From DASQZK01 sp963732905 (GTDB lineage Bacteria; Bacteroidota; Bacteroidia; Bacteroidales; GCA-2748055): a DNA stretch of 64,000 nucleotides. The position numbers and the translations under genes are program-made. Positions 1 through 7,322 of the stretch are shown here, in pieces. The stretch spans positions 186,001-250,000 of the forward strand of contig CAVTBM010000008.1 of assembly GCA_963732905.1 (NCBI GenBank), read 5' to 3'. The notes beneath the pieces are model-generated. The model did no database searches. It was given only the letters and a program-made list of their open reading frames with translations, and was not told the DNA's origin. Every line of letters starts with the position of its first letter. Position 1 is the stretch's first letter.

Positions 1-1674
1 GTTGCCTACACCGCTCCTGGATCGAACGGCATACAAGATACAGCCGGGAATAAAACCGCTTCGTTTACCGATACAATCACAAACAACCTTCCTGCTCCGG
101 CTTATGCTATCACTCACCAGTGGGAGTTCGATAACTCGATGGTTGACAGCATAGGAGATAACAGCGGCACACAGGTCGGAACGGTTGTATACAGTTCGTC
201 AGTAAAGATAGCCGGTACACACTCACTCGATCAGACCGTAACAGGACGCGGGGTTGCACTTGGTACGATTGACTTAGGTGATCAGTTCACCGTCTCAGGA
301 TGGTTTTATCAGCCGTCACCTAATCTGTACAACATAAAACCGCTGTTTACGAATAAATTAGGTGGCGTTCACGTCGGTTTTGCGATATATGTTAGTACGT
401 ATGGCACAACAGATAGAAAGCTGGTCCTCGAGACTTGTAATGGAACAAGTACACTTCAGGCCGCTTCATATGCAAATGCGATACCCCTGGATTCATGGGT
501 TCATTGGATGGTGGTTATAAATAAAACTATCGGTCAGGCTACATTGTACGTTAATGGTTCTGATGTTACCGTTTCGTCACTTATCCGGCAGGACTTCTCG
601 ACAAATCAGGCGGCTTATATCGGTTGTTGGCCTACGGGTAATGGGAATTACGGATATGAGGATGATGTTCAGATTTACGCCGATCTTCTCGGATCGGATG
701 AGGCCACGACACTACACGAAAATCCAGGAGTAAGGCTTGGAGGTACACCAACACCACCACCAAACCCGGAGCCAAATGATACGATGTTTAACATTCAGTT
801 AGCGGTTAATTTCAACAATGATAATACCGGAACATACGATTACAATCAATGGAAAGCCGAATGGTTCGCTAACGGTTGGTCAGACGGTATTGTATCTCTT
901 TGGCAGAACGGTCAACCTTCATGTACTATCGTAGATTTAGGATCGGGTAATAAGTGTATGCAGCGATATTTCCCTGCTGGAACTTACGGATCGTCTAACG
1001 GCTTTCAGTGGGAGCCAAGAGTATGGGCAGGCAACGAAGAACTTTATTTTAGATACGACATCTACGAAGAACCAGGACTTGAATATATTGGGGGTAGTAA
1101 GGTCCCCGGAGTTATGGCGTTTCCTCGTAACTTTGCTCCTGGAGAGATACCATTAACTACTGATGGATTTCAGGGTGGGGCTATGGTAAGAGGCGATCAT
1201 GATGGAGACTTTGCTGATGCCGGTCAGATCGCGCAATATGTGTATTATCAAGATATGTACGGGGTCTACGGAAACTTATTTCTGTACGGTGTGAAAGGCG
1301 GTTACTCTCTGAAAGATCATCAGGGTACATGGGTACATCTTGCGGTTCGATGCGTGATGAACACGGTGACGACTGAAGGGTACGGAAATAGAGATGGGTT
1401 CTTTGAGTTCTTCATTAACGACACTTTGGTAGGTAGGAAGACAGGTCTTAGACTACGTAACTACTCGTCGATTGATATTGATGCTATTAAGTTCTACAGT
1501 TTTTATGGTGGATCGGGCATCGAATACGCACCGACCGTGACGAAATATAGACGGTTCGATAACGTGGTTGCATGGACTTATAAAGATAACGTAGCTGTAC
1601 CACACGGACACGAGTTAAGCCCAGCCGGTAGGGTTCTGATTGTCCCAGACATTGAAAATATGGATTTACCATAA
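1..1674 (+). CDS. Phage tail-associated protein with LamG and polysaccharide-lyase-like domains (5' truncated)
   Basis: The frame is open from base 1, so the N-terminus lies outside the window; 557 residues are visible. Residues 1-31 look like the end of a SwmB/Ig-like repeat (AYTAPG, QDTAGN). Residues about 40-235 resemble a LamG/concanavalin-like lectin fold with an SWVHWMVV motif. A proline-rich linker lies near 249-260. The remainder (about 262-547) has features of a PL14-type alginate lyase beta-jelly roll: a YFRYDIYEE strand, GGSKVPG, a GTWVHLAVRC strand, FYSFYGGS and RFDNV. As the first visible gene of a phage module it probably binds or degrades host surface polysaccharide. The lyase match is from memory of the family pattern; catalytic residues were not confirmed. 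A non-enzymatic carbohydrate-binding fold is the main alternative. Confidence 0.75.
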   Translation, partial: VAYTAPGSNGIQDTAGNKTASFTDTITNNLPAPAYAITHQWEFDNSMVDSIGDNSGTQVGTVVYSSSVKIAGTHSLDQTVTGRGVALGTIDLGDQFTVSGWFYQPSPNLYNIKPLFTNKLGGVHVGFAIYVSTYGTTDRKLVLETCNGTSTLQAASYANAIPLDSWVHWMVVINKTIGQATLYVNGSDVTVSSLIRQDFSTNQAAYIGCWPTGNGNYGYEDDVQIYADLLGSDEATTLHENPGVRLGGTPTPPPNPEPNDTMFNIQLAVNFNNDNTGTYDYNQWKAEWFANGWSDGIVSLWQNGQPSCTIVDLGSGNKCMQRYFPAGTYGSSNGFQWEPRVWAGNEELYFRYDIYEEPGLEYIGGSKVPGVMAFPRNFAPGEIPLTTDGFQGGAMVRGDHDGDFADAGQIAQYVYYQDMYGVYGNLFLYGVKGGYSLKDHQGTWVHLAVRCVMNTVTTEGYGNRDGFFEFFINDTLVGRKTGLRLRNYSSIDIDAIKFYSFYGGSGIEYAPTVTKYRRFDNVVAWTYKDNVAVPHGHELSPAGRVLIVPDIENMDLP

Positions 1675-1788
1675 TCTAAACCATCATGATAGATCTCCAA
1701 TTGATTGGGCAATTTCAATACTGAATCCGCAAAATTAATCTGTCCTTTAAAAAGATACTATGAAGACCTAATTTTCAAACAAAAAACA

Positions 1789-2230
1789 ATGAAAAATTTA
1801 TTAGCCTTTTTAATTCTAATTACCCTCACTGTCTTCGTATTCGGTGAGAACGGTAGTTATTTTAGATAAAGACACCTACATTGAAATCACTTACCCGAAC
1901 AATGATAAGCTGACTATTGCCAAAGACCAGGTTGTAGATATTAAGGTAGTGAGTAATAAGGTATACGTAATTACCTCATCCTCGTTAGGAACTGACCAGG
2001 CTACCAGACTTATCTATTTCAAATACTCAGACTTTGGATTTGTCAATGCAGAGCAGCTTCATACTTATTTTACCCTACTGTTCTTCAGGGGATACAGAAC
2101 AGCATACCACTATACAAATGGGCTCCTGGATACGGTAAGCTACTATGCAGGTGATTCACTTGCATTCCGAACGGCATATCAATATTCAGGATCCGTGATC
2201 TCACAGAAGTCCGCACCAATAAACGAGTAA
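1789..2230 (+). pseudogene. Secreted phage protein of unknown function, frameshifted after the signal peptide
   Basis: An ATG at 1789 opens a signal peptide (MKNLLAFLILITLTVFVFG) that stops after 26 codons. The body of the protein (starting TVVILDKDTYIEITY) lies in the next frame and runs to 2230. Removing one A from the AA at 1849-1850 joins them into one protein of about 146 residues, so this is best read as one gene broken by a single-base insertion. The body alone could start at GTG 1844, but it would then lose its export signal. No known domain was recognised. It lies just upstream of the fibre-like genes, with a 3-base gap to the next start. Confidence 0.55.
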
Positions 2231-2233
2231 GTC

Positions 2234-3529
2234 ATGAGGAAACTACTGATATTATTGCTATTTATAATTCCAGTACTGGCATCTGCTCAGGATGCAGGAC
2301 GATATATTATCAACCCTCAATCCGGTCAATTCGATTATATCAGCCGGATCTTTCCTGGTCATGATACGCTGATCAATTTTGGGACGAATAATACCTTCTC
2401 TTCCGGCAGCTTGAATGGGGTGATAGGACATAATAATACTGTAACCGCCGATCAGGGGATCAGTATTGGGTACCAGAATTTTCTTACCCATGAAGGGAAT
2501 TACCAGTTCGGAGCCTTTATAACCGATGATACTTCTAATACGATTACCATCGGCCGGGGATGGAATGCTTTTCAACCACTTGTAAATTCGAAATATGGAA
2601 CTGTCGGGCTTGGATACTTCTCATCGAAACCGGTTCTCTATGTTCAGTCCGGACTGGAACCAGGTGAGACCTGGACACAGGATATTGGCGGGGTTAGTAT
2701 CGGGGGCCCGGATTTAGATACACTGACAGCCCTGCAGATTACTGCTCATGAGAGTGATGGATCTTCTTTCATTATTAAAGGAGAAGATAGTAACCGTGTT
2801 GAAAGATTCTCCATCGATGACATGGGTAATATGTCAATATCCGGAACAATAACCGTGGATAGCATTGTCAGCCAGCGGGTCCCTACAATATACCAGGTGG
2901 CAGGTGATACAACGGGATCTGCACCAGCGAAGATTGGGGATATCTTCATAAATACCTTATCAGGGGATTCATATATGTCGACCGGAACCGCCAGGGGTGA
3001 CTGGGTGAAGCTTAATTTCCTTCTTCCTTTGATCCTGGTCCGGATCCGGAAGCGGAGTCTATTACTACTGATTGCTTCAATGATGATCATTCCGGCATTC
3101 TCTCAGGAACCTGGCCGGTTATTGGTTAACCCAATCACAGGTCACCTGGAATACTCTTCCAATATATACTGGATGAGTGATACTCTGATCAATTTCGGTA
3201 ATCATAATCAATTCACACCAGGGCTTATTTGCGGAGTCATTGGCAATGATAATCATGTCAATGCTCAGGAAGGGGAATTTGTGATTGGCAATAATAATAG
3301 TACCGGTTGCAATGAGGAGTTTTTATTCGGATCATGGATGGAGTGCTTTGCAAATGGATCGATGTCCATTTCATCCGGTTGGTTACCAAAACATAATAGA
3401 TTCATGAATGATTGTCCAGGGAGCATTGGTATAGGAATACTATCACTCTCACCGATTCTTTATATTGACTATGGTTATTATGAAGGAGATTCATGGAGAG
3501 GAGATGCTCGGAGGCGTTTGCATCGGTAA
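2234..3529 (+). CDS. Fused tandem pair of fibre-like secreted proteins (copy A plus the N-terminal part of copy B)
   Basis: This 431-residue frame holds two paralogous units. Copy A begins with a signal peptide ending ASAQ, then a motif-rich region (GRYIINP, HDTLINFG, VIGHNNTV) resembling trimeric adhesin (YadA head) repeats, and ends at the conserved GDWVKLN. Directly afterwards, at about residue 270, a second signal peptide (LLLLIASMMIIPAFSQ) and a second copy (GRLLVNP, SDTLINFG, VIGNDNHV) follow in frame. Copy B could start independently at TTG 3029. Copy B leaves this frame near 3500. The chain is probably a decayed or mis-called tandem duplication of a tail-fibre or adhesin gene; a signal peptide stranded in the middle of a protein is not expected to work. 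Confidence 0.6.
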   Translation: MRKLLILLLFIIPVLASAQDAGRYIINPQSGQFDYISRIFPGHDTLINFGTNNTFSSGSLNGVIGHNNTVTADQGISIGYQNFLTHEGNYQFGAFITDDTSNTITIGRGWNAFQPLVNSKYGTVGLGYFSSKPVLYVQSGLEPGETWTQDIGGVSIGGPDLDTLTALQITAHESDGSSFIIKGEDSNRVERFSIDDMGNMSISGTITVDSIVSQRVPTIYQVAGDTTGSAPAKIGDIFINTLSGDSYMSTGTARGDWVKLNFLLPLILVRIRKRSLLLLIASMMIIPAFSQEPGRLLVNPITGHLEYSSNIYWMSDTLINFGNHNQFTPGLICGVIGNDNHVNAQEGEFVIGNNNSTGCNEEFLFGSWMECFANGSMSISSGWLPKHNRFMNDCPGSIGIGILSLSPILYIDYGYYEGDSWRGDARRRLHR

Positions 3530-3857
3530 AAATTATAATTATGCTGGTGATCCTGAAGAGATCTCACTTGAAATATTCAGTAGGAAACTATCTGGATCAT
3601 ATATCCTGAAAGGCGAAAATTCTACTGGATCATCCGCAATCACTATCACTGATCAGGGAAATATGACCCTTGCGGGCTATCTTGATGCACCAAAAGTTTC
3701 CTGCCCATCCACACCTAATGTATACTATTCAGCCTCAGATACAACAAATTTTCCTACACCATGGAATACCGGTGATTTCTTTATCAACACTGCCGCAAAA
3801 AATATATATGTGAGCCGCGGCACTGATCGGGGTGACTGGGTAATGATTAGCCAATGA
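3465..3857 (+). pseudogene. C-terminal part of fibre-like copy B, separated by a frameshift
   Basis: This frame continues copy B: SYILKGEN, a GNMTLAGYLDAP segment, GDFFINT and a GDWVMISQ ending align with FIIKGED, GNMSISGTI, GDIFINT and GDWVKLN of copy A. Dropping one G from the GG at 3500-3501 restores GDSWREMLGGVCIG across the break. The printed start at 3465 is therefore unlikely to be a true initiation site. The stop overlaps a possible start of the sigma factor gene (ATGA at 3854). Confidence 0.6.
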
Positions 3858-3916
3858 GAAATAGAAATTTCATAAAGTATGACAATGCTGTATTCATTGG
3901 ATCAGGAGATATGAGT

Positions 3917-4732
3917 ATGAATACTAAAGCCTTTTTTAACGAATTTGTATATAAACGTAGAAAAGTACTCACAATAGCTGAAGAGTCAGAACTGATACGA
4001 TCAGCTCAGGCGGGCAATAGAGTCGCGCTTGAAAAATTTTTCAGGTATAATCAGCATCTTGTATTTAATGTGGCTAAGCATTATGTAAGAAATGATATCA
4101 TCATAACATTCGACGATCTGATTCAGGAAGGGAATATTGGGATGAAAGATGCGCTTGACAGATTTGACACGAATAGCGGCGTAAGATTCAGCACTTATGC
4201 GGTATATTTCATCAAGAGGTTCTGTGCAAATTATATTTCAAGAACGCTCTACCAGAGAGAGCATAAAATGCTGAAGCTAATCAGGGAATTCAAAAACGAA
4301 GTGGACAAATACATCCAGCAGAATGAATCATATCCTGATCACAACATGATCTTTAATAAGCTAAATTATAATTCACAGCGTATCGCATTCATTAATCTTG
4401 TCTTTAACAGCGCAGTATATCTAGAATCGCCCATCGGTGAGACTTCAGTTCGCCTGGATACTTTTAAAGTAAATGATGATGGATTTGAGCATTATGATCA
4501 AAATCTCATGCAATCAATCGTCAAGGATATAATTGACTTATTGCCTGCACGACAAAAACAATTAGCAGTGATGTTTTGGGGCTTAAGCGGGAAAGATCCG
4601 ATGATGGCAAAAGAGATTGCCGTGGAACTTGGAATGAAACATAAAACTGTTGAACAATTGTTACACAGAATAAGAGTACGGATTCGTAAATACCAGGAAT
4701 TATCAACAATAAAAAGCCTTTTAAGCGCATGA
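3917..4732 (+). CDS. Phage-encoded RpoD-like sigma-70 factor
   Basis: The protein has the sigma-70 plan: a region 1.2-like helix (IAEESELIRSAQAGNRVALE), region 2 with DDLIQEGNIGMKDALDRFD followed by a core of RFSTYAVYFIKRF (about residues 64-105), and a region 4 helix-turn-helix with AKEIAVELGMKHKTVEQLLHR near the end. Length is about 271 residues, close to the short RpoD of Bacteroidota, but the sequence differs strongly from a host housekeeping RpoD. An AGGAG at 3904-3908 sits 8 nt before ATG 3917, so I prefer this start over ATG 3854, which overlaps the previous stop and would add 21 residues. Lying between fibre and lysis genes, it probably directs host RNA polymerase to phage promoters; this role is inferred. 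Confidence 0.82.
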   Translation: MNTKAFFNEFVYKRRKVLTIAEESELIRSAQAGNRVALEKFFRYNQHLVFNVAKHYVRNDIIITFDDLIQEGNIGMKDALDRFDTNSGVRFSTYAVYFIKRFCANYISRTLYQREHKMLKLIREFKNEVDKYIQQNESYPDHNMIFNKLNYNSQRIAFINLVFNSAVYLESPIGETSVRLDTFKVNDDGFEHYDQNLMQSIVKDIIDLLPARQKQLAVMFWGLSGKDPMMAKEIAVELGMKHKTVEQLLHRIRVRIRKYQELSTIKSLLSA

Positions 4733-5205
4733 AAACATTTCTTATCATATTATTCTTAAGCCTGTCGATCCTGGTCAATGCACAGCCTAATCGGTTTGAT
4801 AAATTGTTCCAGGAAGCCGATTACGTTTTCTGGGCTGAAACCTATTTCGACAATCTTCAGGTATATCATAAGGGTGATGCCCATTTCCCGGACCTTTGGA
4901 AATACGGCACACCTTATTGTCTGGCTGCGTTCGATCTTTCAGATACGGCTCACATACTTACAAGGGAAGTTAACGGGCTTAAATTTATCCGGGCGGCGAA
5001 AGATATTTATGACCGAGACATATATGCTGTTCAGGCTGCCGATAGCCTTCAACCTATCGATTATGGATCCGGTATTTCATTCTACAGTCATCGATATCTT
5101 GAATTCAATTCAACCTGGAAACGATTTCAGAAAAAAATAACTATCAATGCAGGTACTAAAATTTATATAATTCTACTTATCAACCCATTTGAAAAAAATA
5201 TATGA
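4729..5205 (+). CDS. Secreted phage protein of unknown function
   Basis: The start overlaps the sigma gene stop by four bases (ATGA), so the two are probably translationally coupled. A clear signal peptide (MKTFLIILFLSLSILVNA, cut before QPN) is followed by about 140 polar residues rich in aromatic and acidic positions (ADYVFWAETYFDN, YDRDIYAVQAADS). No known domain was recognised. The stop again overlaps the next gene's start. Its position upstream of the small membrane proteins would fit a cell-envelope role during infection or lysogeny, but nothing in the sequence proves that. Confidence 0.6.
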   Translation: MKTFLIILFLSLSILVNAQPNRFDKLFQEADYVFWAETYFDNLQVYHKGDAHFPDLWKYGTPYCLAAFDLSDTAHILTREVNGLKFIRAAKDIYDRDIYAVQAADSLQPIDYGSGISFYSHRYLEFNSTWKRFQKKITINAGTKIYIILLINPFEKNI

Positions 5206-5630
5206 TGACAAGCCTTTCATCATTAATAATAATTCTGCTGGTTGCTGTTATATCGGCGGTCCTTAAATCCTTACGTGATTATAATATCAAGAAGAACTCA
5301 TTAGAGTTCAATGAGTATGCAAGGAAATGGCATTTATACGGATTTATTGCTCAGGGCCTTCTATTCTCCCTCACGGCCGCGTTGCTTGGTTTTATCACAA
5401 GGGAGTACTGGGTAATCCCTTTACTGGTTTTTATTGGAGGAATGCTGTATTGGGCTGTGTTTGATTGTGTCATTGGTTATCTGCTAACCGGATCCATCTG
5501 GCATATTGGCACTACAGGATGGGATGTGCTGTTCGAGCAGATGTTTTACAACGGATGGACGTTTTTAGGGTTTAAATTATTCTGGATGACATTGGCCATC
5601 TTAGCATATAGATCGTTCTTTATTATTTAA
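5202..5630 (+). CDS. Small multi-pass membrane protein of the prophage
   Basis: The 142-residue product has about four hydrophobic segments: near residues 5-22 (SLIIILLVAVISAVL), 48-66, 70-90 and 120-140. The start overlaps the previous stop, and the next gene begins ten bases after its own stop. It has no recognised family. Its place at the head of the lysis module makes a holin-like or lysis-accessory role possible, although it is larger than most holins. Length, hydrophobicity and context are the only evidence. Confidence 0.55.
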   Translation: MMTSLSSLIIILLVAVISAVLKSLRDYNIKKNSLEFNEYARKWHLYGFIAQGLLFSLTAALLGFITREYWVIPLLVFIGGMLYWAVFDCVIGYLLTGSIWHIGTTGWDVLFEQMFYNGWTFLGFKLFWMTLAILAYRSFFII

Positions 5631-5640
5631 TAAAATCAAT

Positions 5641-5967
5641 ATGATACTCTACATCTCAATGTTAATAGGTGTTTTCCTTGTAATACTTGGGAAACTGAAC
5701 AAAGTCTTCACCCTGGAAGCGTTCTCCTGGCGTATTTTCATCCGTAATAATGCGATCACAACACTTATGAACCTGTTTGCAGGGTTGTTCCTTGTCATCA
5801 ACCAGGCTGAACTTGTTTCAATATTAACCCGCGTATTTCCAAACAACCCCTTTTTTGCAGGCGGATTGTTCGCGGGGATATGCGGGATCGCGGGGGTAAC
5901 TATCATACAATATCTGGTGGATATGGCCAACCCAAAAAAGAAGACAAGCTTTGGACTGAATAAATAA
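5641..5967 (+). CDS. Small membrane protein, possible holin
   Basis: The 108-residue protein has an N-terminal membrane segment (residues 2-17), a second around 42-62 and a third around 70-92, and ends in a positively charged tail (NPKKKTSFGLNK). Size, two to three membrane segments and a basic C-terminus are typical of phage holins, and it lies shortly upstream of the endolysin. No holin family motif was recognised, so the assignment is contextual. Confidence 0.5.
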   Translation: MILYISMLIGVFLVILGKLNKVFTLEAFSWRIFIRNNAITTLMNLFAGLFLVINQAELVSILTRVFPNNPFFAGGLFAGICGIAGVTIIQYLVDMANPKKKTSFGLNK

Positions 5968-5978
5968 TCTCTATTAAA

Positions 5979-6233
5979 ATGGTTGAAAAATTGAGTACAC
6001 AGGTTACAATTCCGGCATGGTTAGTTACGCTCGTGGCAACGCTATTTATAACCGTTTCCATTTTTCAGATCACTCAGGTTAAGGCTCAACAGGCCGTCAA
6101 TACCCGTGTCGATTTGATTGAAAAGGTCGTTGATAAGAAAGCTAATCAAAGCGACGTAGATAAAAATTACGACATGTTAAAAACGATCAATCAAAAGCTT
6201 GACCTTATCATGATGAAGCAACAAAATAAATGA
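5979..6233 (+). CDS. Small membrane-anchored coiled-coil protein of the lysis module
   Basis: The 84-residue protein has one N-terminal membrane helix (about 14-34, TLVATLFITVSIFQI) followed by a heptad-patterned coiled coil (RVDLIEKVVDKKANQSDVDK). The layout recalls XhlA-like and other single-span lysis accessories with a cytoplasmic or periplasmic coil, but with the membrane segment at the opposite end from XhlA. The stop overlaps the endolysin start (ATGA at 6230), supporting a shared lysis operon. Confidence 0.5.
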   Translation: MVEKLSTQVTIPAWLVTLVATLFITVSIFQITQVKAQQAVNTRVDLIEKVVDKKANQSDVDKNYDMLKTINQKLDLIMMKQQNK

Positions 6234-6703
6234 ACGATCTACAATTTAATACAAGAAAACTTACTCCTGCAGAGGCAATGCTCAGGCTTGCATCTCAATA
6301 TATTGGGCTGCAAGAAACCCCCGGAAAGGGGAATAATCCTGTGATTATACAGATGTTCCGGGATATTGGTCAATCATGGGTGCAGGATGATGAGACCTCT
6401 TGGTGTTCAGCATTTATAAACTGGATCGCCTGGAATGTCAAATGTGAGATGTCAGGAAAGCTTGATGCCAGAAGTTGGCTGAAAATTGGAACAGATGTAA
6501 ACATACCGGAACCTGGTGATGTGGTTGTATACTGGCGTGATAGTATTTCTTCATGGAAAGGTCATGTTGGTTTATTTACCGGGTATTCACGGACGGGTAA
6601 AATTTGGACCCTCGGGGGAAATCAATCTAATGAAATTCGCATTTCACAATACGATGAAGAAAAACTACTTTCCTTTAGAAAACTAAAATATATTCAAGCA
6701 TGA
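6230..6703 (+). CDS. Endolysin-like peptidoglycan hydrolase (TIGR02594/CHAP-type)
   Basis: The 157-residue protein matches the TIGR02594 family of small phage and secreted hydrolases: an N-terminal ASQYIGLQETPGKGNNP segment, a catalytic-type Cys59 in SWCSAFINW, PGDVVVYW, and a likely catalytic His112 in GHVGLFTGY, followed by GGNQSNEI. It should cut peptidoglycan peptides by the Cys-His mechanism of CHAP/NlpC-like enzymes. There is no signal peptide, so release probably depends on a holin from the upstream genes. Starts and stops overlap on both sides, so it is coupled to its neighbours. Confidence 0.8.
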   Translation: MNDLQFNTRKLTPAEAMLRLASQYIGLQETPGKGNNPVIIQMFRDIGQSWVQDDETSWCSAFINWIAWNVKCEMSGKLDARSWLKIGTDVNIPEPGDVVVYWRDSISSWKGHVGLFTGYSRTGKIWTLGGNQSNEIRISQYDEEKLLSFRKLKYIQA

Positions 6704-6864
6704 AAAATCAACCTAAGATCATCCGTATCGTGACCTCTCCGCATTGGGACTGGTTTGCTTTCGCTGGGCTCCTGATAGGCAGCCAGGTAGGATGGGTGGC
6801 CGGCGTTTGCTCCATTATCTGGGTATTTAGCATAATGGCAAGGTATTACACTCCGAAATCATGA
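6700..6864 (+). CDS. 54-residue single-span membrane protein in the lysis module
   Basis: The frame starts at ATG 6700, overlapping the endolysin stop by four bases, and ends at 6864, overlapping the next start by four bases. The product begins MKNQPKIIRIVTSPHWDWF and contains one hydrophobic stretch of about 30 residues (AGLLIGSQVGWVAGVCSIIW) before a short basic tail. Perfect ATGA overlaps on both sides make it a credible gene despite its size. It could be a holin, pinholin or antiholin; this is inference. Confidence 0.6.
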   Translation: MKNQPKIIRIVTSPHWDWFAFAGLLIGSQVGWVAGVCSIIWVFSIMARYYTPKS

Positions 6865-7322
6865 AAAGGGTTTTTGCCTTATTGATTGCCATTGCCCTGG
6901 TAACAGGATCCTGTGTCACTCAAAAAAAGTGCGCACAGAAATTTCCTCCTGTATCCTCTCATGACAGCATCTATATTGAGAGGGTAAAACTCGACACGGT
7001 GAAGGTAAGAATCCCGGGTGATACGACCGTGATCATACAGCCATTCAATTGCCCGGACCAGGACACGGTAGTTATTGAGAACTCAAAACAGAAAATCAAA
7101 TATGTCGTTAAGGATTCAATGATATATATTCAGGCGACATGCAAAACGGATTCCTTTGAGACTGTCATCAATTCACTCGAGACCGAGCTACGGAATAATA
7201 AGCAAACCATTATCCATGAAAGATATATACCGAAAATTTATAAAATCGGCCTTTTCGTTGGGATCTCTTTGACAATATTGCTTTTATTATTCATTATCGC
7301 TAAAATCAGGAAATGGCTATAA
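6861..7322 (+). CDS. Probable unimolecular spanin (lipoprotein with C-terminal membrane helix)
   Basis: The N-terminus is a lipoprotein signal with lipobox LVTGSC (Cys18). A periplasmic stretch of about 105 residues follows, including charged and helical parts (ETVINSLETELRNNKQ), and the last 26 residues are a membrane helix (residues about 128-146) with a basic end KIRKWL. An outer-membrane lipid anchor at one end and an inner-membrane helix at the other, directly after an endolysin, is the defining plan of u-spanins, which fuse the two membranes at the last lysis step. The function is inferred from topology, as spanins share little sequence. The stop lies ten bases inside the next gene. Confidence 0.6.
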   Translation: MKRVFALLIAIALVTGSCVTQKKCAQKFPPVSSHDSIYIERVKLDTVKVRIPGDTTVIIQPFNCPDQDTVVIENSKQKIKYVVKDSMIYIQATCKTDSFETVINSLETELRNNKQTIIHERYIPKIYKIGLFVGISLTILLLLFIIAKIRKWL

